From: DATNPX01 sp036702975
GTDB lineage: Bacteria; Cyanobacteriota; Vampirovibrionia; Obscuribacterales; Obscuribacteraceae
Length of the DNA stretch: 64,000 nt
NCBI GenBank assembly: GCA_036702975.1
Contig: DATNPX010000015.1
Span: forward strand, 1 to 64,000
Reading direction: 5' to 3'
The position numbers and the translations under genes were made by a program. How positions within the stretch are numbered: the first letter of the stretch is position 1; every line of letters starts with the position of its first letter. Below are positions 51,323-61,271 of this stretch, one piece after another. The notes beneath the pieces were generated by a model. That model saw nothing but the letters and a program-made list of their open reading frames with translations, did no database searches and was not told the DNA's origin.

Positions 51323-54300
51323 TCATCGTTGGGACGATTTGCTTGACTTGTTCGGCTCGTTGCCGACTGACCAGTTTTCGAGATTGGTTTGATACATGAT
51401 CTGAGAATCCTCACCGACTACGATCGTCTGTGCCACCATGGCGCCCCAAAAGGTGACTCGCTTACCAAGTCTGACTATCGCATTGGGCGCGTAAATAATA
51501 CCTGTGAAATTAGTGTCCTCGCCTAGCTTGATTTCACCTTTGCCGTTATACCAGAGTTCCAGACTGGCTCGTGGGAATGGCGCCTCGTTCCGGGGCACCA
51601 GGTTGATACAGCTTTTGGCTGTGGCTTCAAACGCTGGTTTGATCAATTTGTCTTCGTACTGAATATCTAAGATTGACTTGCGTCTCTCGATAAATAGAGG
51701 AGCCGTGTGAGCTTTTGCATCTTTGATGAAAATTCGCACTCTGCCGTCGGCAGGCAGTACGATGCTATTCGTTGAGACGTTGTCCGCTATATAATCGCCG
51801 GCTTTCAGGATCAGTCTGTCGATTTTTCCTGCAAGAACAGTTGCAGTTGAGGGTGCTTCGAGAGCCGGCTTCAATGGGATTGCCATCACAGGCGGAGGCG
51901 CACTAAAGGTTTTATAAAAGTGGGGGGCAGAGGCGAAATTTCCGTGCCGAACTCCAGAACCTTGAAGCCCCTCAGCCAATTCAAACTTTGGCACCAGGCT
52001 TCCAGCCGGTCCATCGTACATGAAGAGGAAGTTGCCTGCCTGGTGCTGAGGTTGAAATGAAGCCATCGCTGAATAGCTGCCTGCAAATGAATAGGACGAA
52101 AAAGGTTGACGCATGTGGTGTTTGATCACATGCGCTCCCGCGTTTAGCCAGAGTTCTTCGCTCGCGTACGCCGCGTAATTGAAGAGGTATTTGGCTTTGA
52201 CTGCTTCCACAGGTGGAAACATCAAAGTTTCTTTCGGTTCGATCGACTCGTCCGCTTCTGGACCTGACCGGCTGATCGCGGCGGTCGATGGCACGTGAGG
52301 CGGCTGTTTAAGCTGTGCTGCATGCTGAAGCTTTTGCCTGTATTCTATTTCAAACTTTTTCAAATCTGCTTCTTGTCGAATGAGCATTCGGGCTCGATCG
52401 TCAGCGTCGATTCGTTTGAGATCTTCCTTCGAATCGAGTTTCTCATAGATCTGGTGCACTGGCCACCGCCAATAGCTATATTCATCGGATTTGGGCACCG
52501 TTGCTTCAGCGCGCTTGCAGTAAGCTAGAGCTGCTTGCTTGTTGCCGCAAGCAGCTTCAATTTCAGCTAGAAAAATCAGTTCTTCCGTTAGTGGTTCGTA
52601 CGATTCTTCGGAGACGGCTCTGTCCAGCCATTTGTGAGCCTCGTCGGCATGTCCTGAAGCTAGACAAGCTTCGATGACCGACTTGAAGCAAGTAAATTTG
52701 CGCGCAGCTGGCTGTGGGCTTGGCGTGCAACCACCGACGGCAAGAAGCGAATCGTGAGAAAGTATCTTTATACATTCCGGGCCTAGTTCACGAACGCGGT
52801 CCCAATCTTTTTCCTTGACTGCATAATCCAGAAGTTTTATCGCTGCAGAAAGGCAACGGTAGCCATACGGGGCCTTCTTGTGCCACCAATCGTAAAATTC
52901 CTTGGCTCTCTCCTTGGTGGCGTTTTCTGCGATCGACCAGTGCTTTTCAGTCTCGCTGCGGTCGTTTTTCCAGGTGGTGTTCATGCTCTCACGCTCGGCC
53001 GTTTTGTGCTCGAGGTCCAATAAGCTATCTATTGCTGCCTTAGCACCAGATGCGGTTCCAAACCAATCGTCTCCATATAAAGCATCAATGGCGATGGCTT
53101 CCCTCAAATATTTTTCTGCTTGGGCATAGTTACCGTTGTTGGTTTCGACAATGCCCAACTTCGCGAGGACGCGTGCAACATGGGCGTCGTCCGAACCATA
53201 CGTGCTTCTCTGGGCTTCGAGAAATTTTTCCAGTATTTCTTTTGGCAGTGGATTTTGCCAGTTTTTGTACAAGAGTCCAAAGACTTGATCCGCAAACTCC
53301 TGCCGAGGACTAGCCGAACGTTGACCGAGTTCCTGTTTGCGCGGATCGAGCGCGAGAAGTTCATTTAAATACTCAAGTGATTTTTCTCGATCGTTTTGTG
53401 CGGTGTAAAAAATGCACAGTTTCGCCAAAACACCAGCATATCTGATACTTTTTGAACCACAAAGCTCTTTAGTCTTGCCTAGCATGGTCTGATAGAGCTG
53501 TTCGGCATCCTTTGGTCGTCCAGCTTCTGCAAGCTGTCTAATCGGCCAATCAGAAATACCAGATATAGAGTTGCCTCCAATACCGTAAAAGTCTTTTGGG
53601 GCCTGTAGGTTGATCGCTCTATTGATATGCCTGATCGCCAAGTCATATTGTTTTGAATTCACCTCGCCGTCGGCAAGGTTCATCCACAACTGAGCAGCAT
53701 TGGGCTGATTGTTTTTCTCGGCGAGGATGGCGGCAGACTCTTGCATATTGGACACGGCGACAAGGTCTGCCTGGGAAGGTTGCTTGGTATTCACCGAGCT
53801 GTTCATGGCGGTGAGATTGGCGATGTCTTGCGCCAATTGCGCCTTATCGCGCGAACCATCTGTTGTCACCTCATATGCCTTCTTTAGCGACTCAAGCTTT
53901 GCAGGTCTCGAAGCCTCATCGTTGAGAAGATCGGCCAGTTGTTTGTAGAGCCTTCCTAGTTCATCTCGATCGAATTCTTTCGCCTTGCCTGCGTATTCGA
54001 TTGCGGTGCGGGCATAGGTCTGTTTCGATTTCGGCTGGACCGACATCACAGAAAGTCCGAAAACTCCGCCAAACTCGACTAGCGATTCCAGGTCTCGAGC
54101 CGCAATTGCGTAGTCGCCCTGCGCGGCGGCACACCTTGCTCGTACAACTCTCAAAAAGGCTGGGACATTGTTGTGGCATCCGGTGACAGCTTTATCGAGG
54201 TAGGGTCTAGCTTGACTGAATTTCTTGTGATCGCATAGCAGGCGACCGTAATAACCATAGAAATACGCTTGTGAGGTGTCCATCGACGGACGGTCGGAAG

Positions 54301-56836
54301 TCTCAAAAACACCTAGCCAACAGTTTTTGCTATCCATGCGAGAGATGACATCCCGGAGTATTTTCTCCGCGTCTTCGGATTTCCCGTTTAGTCTGGCTAA
54401 CCGGGAAAGCTGCACGGTCCGGCACATGACCTGACGGTTGAAAATATCGAGGTTTCGAGAAGCCGCTGAAATTGGCATGGATTCAACAATTTTCAGTGCC
54501 GTGTCAACATATTTTTGCAGCTGTTCGAAATGTGATGTGCTGGCAGCAAGATATGCTTTGTCGAGATAAATCAGGGCTGCGCTAAACGCCACACTAGCAT
54601 TCGGATTGCGCTCATCTTTGCAAAGTTTGAGAGCCTTGTTCAGCATGACTTCGGCACGGCTGTATTCGCCTGCTTCGAGATAAAGGCAAGCGAGCGCTCG
54701 CAGACTTTCGTAGTCTGTATAACCGCAGTTCCATTTATCGAAAACGGTCCGCCAGAGGTTAGGCTCCGGGTGTTGGGAGAACTCGGCGTTCAATGCTTTT
54801 TCAATGTCTATGAAAAGAGCAGTGACGGCTGTCTGGTCAAGAAAGGTCGCATCGTTGCGTACCTGCTCCAACAGCTTGGTTGATTGGTCATATTGACCGC
54901 TGTCGGTTAAGTGTCTTGCCAAATGAAGCAAACAACAGTACGCATTGACAAACGGTCGTGGATACTCCCTGATGATCACTCGTTTTTTGTACAGCTGGAG
55001 TAAGATTTTGATCTGTTCATTTGTTGATTTGACGTCACCGCTGGCAATGGCTTTATCCGCACGCAGAAAAGTGGACATAAGTGCTCGGTCTTCAGTGGTC
55101 GGATCGCCCTGCCATTGGATGGGAGAAACGGCAGTGACTATATTTGTCCACTTACCCGATTCGAGCCCCTTAAGAATATATTCGCGACTCGGTACGGTTG
55201 CGGTAGCTGTGACTTTTCGATCTGTTGCTTCACACTTCTGAATGCGTTCCAGCGCGGCTCTAGCGTATTTGATCGCCGAGTCGGAATCAGCGTTTTTAAG
55301 ATATTGGCAAGCCAATTCCAATTCCACCGCACTTGGTGAAGGGCTGAACATTGACAAACTCTCAATGCTAATCAGCTGCTCTTCCGTGAAAAAAGTAGAA
55401 TAAACCTGACTGGCGCGTTGCAGATAATTTATGGCTTTTTCCGTGGAGTTTTGCTGACTCGAAAACTGTGCAAGCCGGAAAAGCAGATAGCAGTGATAAC
55501 GTGCTTCCGACAGTGCATGGTCGGGAGAATCGTCCTTCGTGAAAGTGCGGCCGCCAGGATGCTCTCTTTCAGAGACATAAGTGTCATAGCAGGAAATTGC
55601 TTTATCGTACGCACCGATACTCTCATATAAATCGCCCAGCCACAACGCACTCTCGCCACCGAAAAAGCCACGCGTTTTCGCCTGCCCCTGCAAATTGCGG
55701 ATAAACACGGGGACGTCGGCAGGCTTAGTTCTGGCTAAATTGCGCAAATACGCTTTATTAATTGGCAGTTGAACTTGTGAATCTTGATAGCTACTAGCAC
55801 CCATGCCAAAGAACTTTTTGCTCTCGTCTGCGGCGATGACTGAGTGTCCCAATTTCGCTGCCTCCTCGTTCTCACCGGCGAGATCGAGCGCAGTCAACAG
55901 TGGCGCGTAATTCTTGTCGAGCAATCGCGGGTTGTCGTTGTCGAACACGGGCAGTGAATCGATTATTTTGAGATTGCGCTTTGCCTCAGAAAGACTGCCT
56001 TCGGTGATAAGCCAACGGATTGAATCGATCGCTACGGCGTCGACCAAAGCATCAGATGTAGCAGGGTCGTCTCTGGCAATCGTGAGATTGTTTCGGCTTG
56101 AAGCAGCAGTAAATAGATCCAGGTTGGAAGCGTCTGAGAAATCGTTCGAATTTGTTGCGATGCTCCAGTCGGGACCATTTGTGCCGTCAAACTGATACAG
56201 CATGCCTCTTAACCCAGTCAGCGACTGATTCTGCATTTCGGCCGGCATCCTGCTTAGCCATTTGCATTTGAACTCGTAAGTCTGAAAATCGCCATGATTG
56301 TCCACCACGCCTACAATTCCTGGCTCTGCTTCATTGCCTAAGCAGAGCTTGCGTATCTCAGCGAGCGTCTTTCCACGCACTGGGTGACCGTTTATGCTGA
56401 CCAGGAGGCGGTCCTCCCGTAAATCTGAATCTTCGCCTCGCTCCGGGTGGACGACCACTCCATCCCGCTCGCGGTAGCTCACTACAATCGGCAGGCGACA
56501 TTGTTGCGCCTGTTTGTTGTCGTTGTCGTTGTTGTCGTTGTCGCCATCGTCAGCACTATGGCGAGAGCGATGCGTAGGTTCGGGTTGTGGGGGAGACTGT
56601 GGCGCGTTGGATGGCGTTCCCGTTGCAACGAGATGTTGTCTTATCAAACTTTTGTTTTCATTTCCGCCGACAGCGAACGAAGGCATTATCGTAACGGATG
56701 ACGACAAGAGCGCTCCGGTAACAGAAACCGCGGCCAGTCTAACTCTTAGTGTTGTGGCAATAGGGCGCCGCCAGAGACAATTATTTCGCAACCTGAACCA
56801 ATATGCGGTCGTGTTTCCAGAATGATTGCGCGACAC
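51323..56836 (-). CDS. Giant exported PDZ/TPR protein with C-terminal beta domain
   Basis: This is an 1837-residue protein. An N-terminal hydrophobic stretch (about 30-52, VRLAAVSVTGALLSSSVTIM) acts as signal or anchor. A low-complexity Asp/Asn tract (about 95-108) precedes a PDZ-like domain (about 115-195, with GVVVHPERGEDSDL, LLVSINGHPVRG). Residues ~300-1500 are mostly tetratricopeptide repeats (for example YAGVLAKLCIFY, YAQAEKYLREAIAI). The last ~190 residues carry an arrangement LELWYNGKGEIKL, FTGIIYAPNAIVRLG, FWGAMVAQTIVVG shared with the protein at 33350-33883. The start is GTG 56836 with GGGGG six bases upstream. A scaffold at the cell envelope is the likely role, but no function is established. 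Confidence 0.8.
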   Translation of the reverse strand: MSRNHSGNTTAYWFRLRNNCLWRRPIATTLRVRLAAVSVTGALLSSSVTIMPSFAVGGNENKSLIRQHLVATGTPSNAPQSPPQPEPTHRSRHSADDGDNDNNDNDNKQAQQCRLPIVVSYRERDGVVVHPERGEDSDLREDRLLVSINGHPVRGKTLAEIRKLCLGNEAEPGIVGVVDNHGDFQTYEFKCKWLSRMPAEMQNQSLTGLRGMLYQFDGTNGPDWSIATNSNDFSDASNLDLFTAASSRNNLTIARDDPATSDALVDAVAIDSIRWLITEGSLSEAKRNLKIIDSLPVFDNDNPRLLDKNYAPLLTALDLAGENEEAAKLGHSVIAADESKKFFGMGASSYQDSQVQLPINKAYLRNLARTKPADVPVFIRNLQGQAKTRGFFGGESALWLGDLYESIGAYDKAISCYDTYVSEREHPGGRTFTKDDSPDHALSEARYHCYLLFRLAQFSSQQNSTEKAINYLQRASQVYSTFFTEEQLISIESLSMFSPSPSAVELELACQYLKNADSDSAIKYARAALERIQKCEATDRKVTATATVPSREYILKGLESGKWTNIVTAVSPIQWQGDPTTEDRALMSTFLRADKAIASGDVKSTNEQIKILLQLYKKRVIIREYPRPFVNAYCCLLHLARHLTDSGQYDQSTKLLEQVRNDATFLDQTAVTALFIDIEKALNAEFSQHPEPNLWRTVFDKWNCGYTDYESLRALACLYLEAGEYSRAEVMLNKALKLCKDERNPNASVAFSAALIYLDKAYLAASTSHFEQLQKYVDTALKIVESMPISAASRNLDIFNRQVMCRTVQLSRLARLNGKSEDAEKILRDVISRMDSKNCWLGVFETSDRPSMDTSQAYFYGYYGRLLCDHKKFSQARPYLDKAVTGCHNNVPAFLRVVRARCAAAQGDYAIAARDLESLVEFGGVFGLSVMSVQPKSKQTYARTAIEYAGKAKEFDRDELGRLYKQLADLLNDEASRPAKLESLKKAYEVTTDGSRDKAQLAQDIANLTAMNSSVNTKQPSQADLVAVSNMQESAAILAEKNNQPNAAQLWMNLADGEVNSKQYDLAIRHINRAINLQAPKDFYGIGGNSISGISDWPIRQLAEAGRPKDAEQLYQTMLGKTKELCGSKSIRYAGVLAKLCIFYTAQNDREKSLEYLNELLALDPRKQELGQRSASPRQEFADQVFGLLYKNWQNPLPKEILEKFLEAQRSTYGSDDAHVARVLAKLGIVETNNGNYAQAEKYLREAIAIDALYGDDWFGTASGAKAAIDSLLDLEHKTAERESMNTTWKNDRSETEKHWSIAENATKERAKEFYDWWHKKAPYGYRCLSAAIKLLDYAVKEKDWDRVRELGPECIKILSHDSLLAVGGCTPSPQPAARKFTCFKSVIEACLASGHADEAHKWLDRAVSEESYEPLTEELIFLAEIEAACGNKQAALAYCKRAEATVPKSDEYSYWRWPVHQIYEKLDSKEDLKRIDADDRARMLIRQEADLKKFEIEYRQKLQHAAQLKQPPHVPSTAAISRSGPEADESIEPKETLMFPPVEAVKAKYLFNYAAYASEELWLNAGAHVIKHHMRQPFSSYSFAGSYSAMASFQPQHQAGNFLFMYDGPAGSLVPKFELAEGLQGSGVRHGNFASAPHFYKTFSAPPPVMAIPLKPALEAPSTATVLAGKIDRLILKAGDYIADNVSTNSIVLPADGRVRIFIKDAKAHTAPLFIERRKSILDIQYEDKLIKPAFEATAKSCINLVPRNEAPFPRASLELWYNGKGEIKLGEDTNFTGIIYAPNAIVRLGKRVTFWGAMVAQTIVVGEDSQIMYQTNLENWSVGNEPNKSSKSSQR
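56516..56547 (+). repeat. Trinucleotide-type low-complexity tract
   Basis: A run of GTTGTCGTT-type units encodes the Asp/Asn tract near the N-terminus of the giant protein. Such tracts are prone to length change by slippage. Confidence 0.7.
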
Positions 56837-57068
56837 GGCGATCCCCCTTCGGGGTGTCTATGACACGAGCGCAGTGTAGCGGTCTGTGGGTCAATTAATC
56901 AAGGTCCATTGCCCAATCCATTGCTGCGGAGATGGTCTGGGGCGGGACTGTAATGTGTGCGCGCTTAATTTATCAGCGCTGTGTGCGAAATCATTACATG
57001 CTCCCGAGACGACAAGAATGCCCTCAGAGTAGCTGCACATAGGGGACAGCTTTCCCAACCCCATTCGG

Positions 57069-57097
57069 TTACAACCGCGGTAGAAATACGGTATAAT
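57069..57097 (+). promoter_or_regulatory. Promoter of the receiver-antitoxin/RES operon
   Basis: TTACAA (57069-57074) and a consensus TATAAT (57092-57097) are separated by exactly 17 bases. The predicted transcription start is about 57104, 20 bases before the ATG. GTATA is repeated on both sides of the -10, which may serve autoregulation. Confidence 0.75.
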
Positions 57098-57124
57098 TTC
57101 AGTATAAACAAGAGAGGGAAGCTC

Positions 57125-57862
57125 ATGATTGAGCTCTATAAAGCAGCGGTTTGGGATCCAGATGCTTGCCTAGGAAATCTGAACAAAGTAGCCGGCGCTG
57201 ATCAGTTGACCCTGACAAAAGCGGCATCTGCTGATGACCTGATCAACTCCGTCGTTGTAAATGAGCCTGATATTGTTCTGCTGGATTACGAGCTGCCGGA
57301 TATGTCCGGCAAGGAGATGGCAGCGCGCGTCCGCGAAGTCAATCCAGCTATCCCTATTTTGCTCATGTCCGGCAATCCTGATTGGACAGCTCTAGAGAAA
57401 GACCCAAATCTGGACATGGTCAAGAGTCCTGTGGACCCTAACGAGGTTGTGCAACGAATATTGAAACTGGTGCGCGGCGCAAAAGAAAATGCGTCTAGCG
57501 GCTATCGTTTACCGAAGATGATCGTGGATGACCTGCGAAGTGACAGCGGCAGGCTCGACGCCAAGCTCATTGCAGAGATGTTTGGACTATCCATTCCTGC
57601 TCTGGCACAGACAATAAAAGCGGGCGAACAAGCGCTGTACAAGACGCCGGACTCTATATCGGTGCAATCAAAACTCATAGGTTTTGAGCGCATTGCTTGG
57701 GGATTGCTCAAGCTTACCGGCTCGATCAAAGGGCTACGCATTTGGCTGAATGCGCCTAATGATGAACTCGACAAGGAACTGCCGATCGATTACATCAAAG
57801 AAGGACACGTGGATGACGTGGCCGCGATGGTTGAAGACACGCTCTTGGGACATCCAAGCTAA
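57125..57862 (+). CDS. Receiver-domain-fused Xre/MbcA-type antitoxin (DUF2384)
   Basis: This is a 245-residue protein from ATG 57125 (GAGGG six bases upstream). Residues 1-118 are a CheY-like receiver: acidic residues D11/D13, phospho-acceptor D54 (VLLDYELPDM), S82 and K100, so it is probably phosphorylatable. Residues 135-165 form an Xre-type helix-turn-helix (LDAKLIAEMFGLSIPALAQT). Residues 183-245 fit the DUF2384 toxin-binding domain (RIAWGLLKLTGS, WLNAPNDELDKELPIDYI). Xre-RES antitoxins normally lack a receiver. It overlaps the RES toxin by one base (TAATG). A phosphorylation-controlled antitoxin is the inferred role. No histidine kinase is adjacent. Confidence 0.8.
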   Translation: MIELYKAAVWDPDACLGNLNKVAGADQLTLTKAASADDLINSVVVNEPDIVLLDYELPDMSGKEMAARVREVNPAIPILLMSGNPDWTALEKDPNLDMVKSPVDPNEVVQRILKLVRGAKENASSGYRLPKMIVDDLRSDSGRLDAKLIAEMFGLSIPALAQTIKAGEQALYKTPDSISVQSKLIGFERIAWGLLKLTGSIKGLRIWLNAPNDELDKELPIDYIKEGHVDDVAAMVEDTLLGHPS

Positions 57863-58497
57863 TGCATCCAGAAGCCGTGTTACCTGACATCATTGCAGGT
57901 TTGCCGCTGAGAGAATATACGGGACTGTTGCACCGACTGGTTGATTTTGCAACCCTGACCCGCTATGACCCAATGATGCCCTTGTTTACGCTCGGTCCTG
58001 GTATGAATGGGCAACGATACACGCCCAAGGGTGGGCCAAGTGCGCTGTACGCCGCCGAAGATGTGGTTACTGCGCACGCCGAGTACCATCGACTAGACAG
58101 GATCGTCTTGGTTGCTGACCAAACCTTCCACCTGGTGGCAAATCCTACTGTCGCATTGACCATTCAGGTGAATCTCGAGCGCGTGCTTGATATAGCAGAC
58201 CCGGCTATTCAAACCGCGCTTGGCACGACAGCGACAGAGTTGACCGGACCTTGGCGTAAGCAGATGATCAAGAAGGTCTTTTGTCCGACACAAGTGCTAG
58301 CCCGTGCGGTTTACGCAAACGGCACCATTCAAGGCATGCGCTATCCTTCGGCGCGCGGCGTTGAATTTTCGAACCTCATCATGTGGGATGAGCGGATTGC
58401 ACCGCCCTCATTCATTGAAGTGAGAGACACTACCGGCACACTGTCGGCACGAATTCCGCCGAAACGGCGTACAAGAAACGCACGATTAGGCAATTAG
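57862..58497 (+). CDS. RES-domain toxin
   Basis: This 211-residue RES-family toxin belongs to a group that degrades NAD+ and stops growth. Expected active-site residues are present in order: R25 (LHRLVD), R52 (QRYTPKGG), Y63 (SALYAAED), E74 (AHAEY), then S163 (YPSARG) and N171 (FSNLIMWDE). It is translationally coupled to the receiver-Xre-DUF2384 antitoxin. The C-terminal tail is basic. Typical Xre-RES pairs are two-gene operons in this order. Confidence 0.87.
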   Translation: MHPEAVLPDIIAGLPLREYTGLLHRLVDFATLTRYDPMMPLFTLGPGMNGQRYTPKGGPSALYAAEDVVTAHAEYHRLDRIVLVADQTFHLVANPTVALTIQVNLERVLDIADPAIQTALGTTATELTGPWRKQMIKKVFCPTQVLARAVYANGTIQGMRYPSARGVEFSNLIMWDERIAPPSFIEVRDTTGTLSARIPPKRRTRNARLGN

Positions 58498-58659
58498 CAC
58501 CACTATTGGTGCCACCGTAAGCCCCTGCGCTAATAGCACTACGAACCCCCGTCGCTCTCTGGCAGAGCGTGTCCACAATAACAAGCAATTTACCGAGGCT
58601 AGAATTCATAGCAATGAGCTACAATCAACGGACGAAACCACGCCTATTTGCGGAGCAGC

Positions 58660-59391
58660 ATGACTGGCTTGATTTTGAAGCTTCTGGCGGGCTGTATCAT
58701 CCTTGCAATGACTGTCACCGGGTTTAAGGATCAACAGCCTCTATTCAAAGCCGCAGACGATGTTCAGCTGCTCAACTATAGATTCTACAAAATGGAAAGG
58801 CAGACGCCGCGGCTTCCAAAACTGCACGGGCAAGACGAGGCAGCCGGATACCTTGCGCCCTTTCTATTAGTGCTTTTGATTTTTGCGGCTCGGGGCAGAC
58901 GAGACGAATATTCTATTCGGACACTAGATATCGCCAAAACATCCCCCAGCAGGCTTGGTCCTCTCGCTAAAACGAGACTAAAGTTTGTGCCCTATTATGT
59001 CGCGGCCAGCGCATTCTGTTCCGTCGTCATTATTTTTTCAAGGGCGGTAATGACATTTCGAGACACCTTCATTTTCTACGATTGGTACGGTGCCAGTCAC
59101 TTGTGTTCGAGCGGTAACTGGACAGAGATTGGACCCCTAAAATTGAAGTGTTATCTACTCTGGTCGGCGTTAACAATACTTGACTCCGGTTTGACTTATA
59201 TCGGGGCTGGAATTGTGCTCGGATGCTTAGTCGCCGGCTCATTCGAGTTCGCAGCGAAAAGAACCGGACCGTTCCAAATTGATAACGTTTCGATGTTGTC
59301 CTTTGCGAGTTATTCTACAGCTCTCTTCGGATGGATTTTAGTGACGGCACCAGTAAGTGCTCCCTTGGTGCATGTTTTAGGCTTTAGATAA
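58660..59391 (+). CDS. Hypothetical membrane protein
   Basis: This is a 243-residue protein with about five hydrophobic segments: an N-terminal one (LILKLLAGCIILAMTVTGF), one near residue 70, and three later. The ATG at 58660 has GGAG upstream; a TTG lies four codons earlier. Loops are basic on the cytoplasmic side (RGRRDEYSIR). No domain is recognised, and it is downstream of but not coupled to the RES toxin. Confidence 0.6.
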   Translation: MTGLILKLLAGCIILAMTVTGFKDQQPLFKAADDVQLLNYRFYKMERQTPRLPKLHGQDEAAGYLAPFLLVLLIFAARGRRDEYSIRTLDIAKTSPSRLGPLAKTRLKFVPYYVAASAFCSVVIIFSRAVMTFRDTFIFYDWYGASHLCSSGNWTEIGPLKLKCYLLWSALTILDSGLTYIGAGIVLGCLVAGSFEFAAKRTGPFQIDNVSMLSFASYSTALFGWILVTAPVSAPLVHVLGFR

Positions 59392-59464
59392 GCGCCCAGT
59401 AGTGTGCAGACCAACCCCGCCTACGGCTGCCTGCAGGCAACCGAGCAGAGGTGATTGTGCCCCA

Positions 59465-61030
59465 TCACGATTTTCCCTTAGGCACAAATATCATCTCGTC
59501 GGGCAAAGAGTCTTCGAGAAAAACAACGTTTTCGGAAATCCATGCCCCCGGCTGTTTCGCATTGACATATCGCCACGCGGCAACCTTTGCACCTTCACAC
59601 ATTAGCTCGGTGCCCATCACCACATCTTGATCATTTCTCCAGGCATAAAAGTCGTAACCATCAAGTTGAGTCGGCTGCCCGAGGAGTTCAATCAATTGTT
59701 CTTTGGGCATTCCGATTAAATTGTATTTCTTAAGGAACTCGAAGAAAAGCTTGCGTTTATCGCTATCTGCATTTTTCCAACTGTCCGTCGAAAAGTGATT
59801 CGCTGCCTTCTTCACCAGGTATCGGTCGGATGCGCATTTCTCGAATTCGGTATAGATCGGCTGCACAAGTGGATTGCCTCGTTTGTCAATTTGCCCCCAG
59901 CAAGTCTCGCCCAAGCCATTATGAACGCGAACGTCTGCCCGGCCATTCTCAAAAGGTGAAACGAAGTCATATTTCGCGCCGATCACAATGTTTCCGTGGA
60001 TATCGGCAAATCCCCATTTGGAATCAAGGGGCGCGAAGCGGCCCATCTCTCTGCTCCCACCGCCAAAAGCTACTGGTATCAAACCGCCATGCGGCGCCCC
60101 CTGTGCGCCGACCAAATTGTCGGGCAAACTATGCATTACTGTACCAAGACCATTCACGACAAGAAATTTCGAATTCCGCGAGACAACGAATTGCTTTGTA
60201 CCGTAAGGCTCACCCCTGTGGGCGAGATATTCATCTTCGCTGACGCTCTTTAAGTGACGACCTGGTGCTAGTTTCACGTACTTGCCAGAGGACACTTGAA
60301 TGTACGTCTGGCCTTTCCCGCTAAGTTCAGGCGGTAGGATGCTGTCCCAGGGACCCAGCACCATCTCGCCGCGTCGATCGATATATCCTCCTACGTATTT
60401 TTGATTTTCATATTTTTGAACTGGAGCTAACCCATGGCAAAAGGCTCGGGCCATGGAAAATGAAGGACCAACGGCGATCCGACAAGTTTTGTCCAGATAG
60501 CCATATGTATTAATCGAAGTATTGGGCCAGGTGAGGGCGAAGCGACAAGCGATTAAACCGTCGCTTAGCTGATACTCGGTTAGTTGTGTGCCTGCGGGGT
60601 ACTTTCCCATAAGTCGCCCGTTTTCTTGAACAAGCTCGGTATGCTCGGATTTCCAGACGACAAATCCTTTCGATTTGTACATAGGTTGGATGCTCGCGTA
60701 TTCCGTTGGCAAGATCCACTTGCCGGTCGCTGAAATAACTCCCATACCATTTTGATTCCTGACATAGATAAGGCCATTATTTACGCCATCCAGTTCGCAA
60801 TTCGGTGGCATTTGAAAGTTTTGCTTTCTGCCCTTGCGATCCAATACGACTAATGCATCATTCTGCGATTTTCGCGCCAGTATTTTATTCTTTCCTACCG
60901 GACGGAGATAGCAGTAGTCGGGCGGCAAAACAAATCGCCCTTTCGCGTCGATCATGCCATATGTATCGCCTGGCTCGGATGCAGTCCATAGCGATGCCAG
61001 TATTAGCGGAAGGAGTAAGCAATTGGTCAT
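59465..61030 (-). CDS. Secreted WG-repeat protein
   Basis: This 521-residue exported protein has an N-terminal signal (NCLLLPLILASLWTASE). Several WG-type repeats are present, for example YGMIDAKGRFVLPPDY at the start and KWGFADIHGNIVIGAKYDFV, FENGRADV later, in the pattern W-G-x-I-D-x-x-G-x-x-V-x-x-x-Y. The last ~100 residues form a separate domain (MPKEQLIELLGQPTQLDGYD) resembling SmpA/OmlA-like small lipoprotein folds in its opening GMPKEQL...LLGQP. Function unknown; WG repeats are thought to mediate binding. Confidence 0.8.
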   Translation of the reverse strand: MTNCLLLPLILASLWTASEPGDTYGMIDAKGRFVLPPDYCYLRPVGKNKILARKSQNDALVVLDRKGRKQNFQMPPNCELDGVNNGLIYVRNQNGMGVISATGKWILPTEYASIQPMYKSKGFVVWKSEHTELVQENGRLMGKYPAGTQLTEYQLSDGLIACRFALTWPNTSINTYGYLDKTCRIAVGPSFSMARAFCHGLAPVQKYENQKYVGGYIDRRGEMVLGPWDSILPPELSGKGQTYIQVSSGKYVKLAPGRHLKSVSEDEYLAHRGEPYGTKQFVVSRNSKFLVVNGLGTVMHSLPDNLVGAQGAPHGGLIPVAFGGGSREMGRFAPLDSKWGFADIHGNIVIGAKYDFVSPFENGRADVRVHNGLGETCWGQIDKRGNPLVQPIYTEFEKCASDRYLVKKAANHFSTDSWKNADSDKRKLFFEFLKKYNLIGMPKEQLIELLGQPTQLDGYDFYAWRNDQDVVMGTELMCEGAKVAAWRYVNAKQPGAWISENVVFLEDSLPDEMIFVPKGKS

Positions 61031-61271
61031 AAAACTCTACACTACGTTTTTAGGTAACTCTCGATACAGACTATTGTCCCGTCCTGCCTAGTCTCGGCGA
61101 AGAACGGAACGACGTACTCTGCGAGAAGGAAGGGTGCAGGCGTGGTGCACTACCGTTGCGTATCTTCTGTAAAATCAACCATTTTGAGATGATGCAGAAG
61201 AAACCTTGCCCGTTTAGCGACTGACGTTCGAGGTATCCTTTGCTGACTGGGACACATCGAAGACGACGAAT

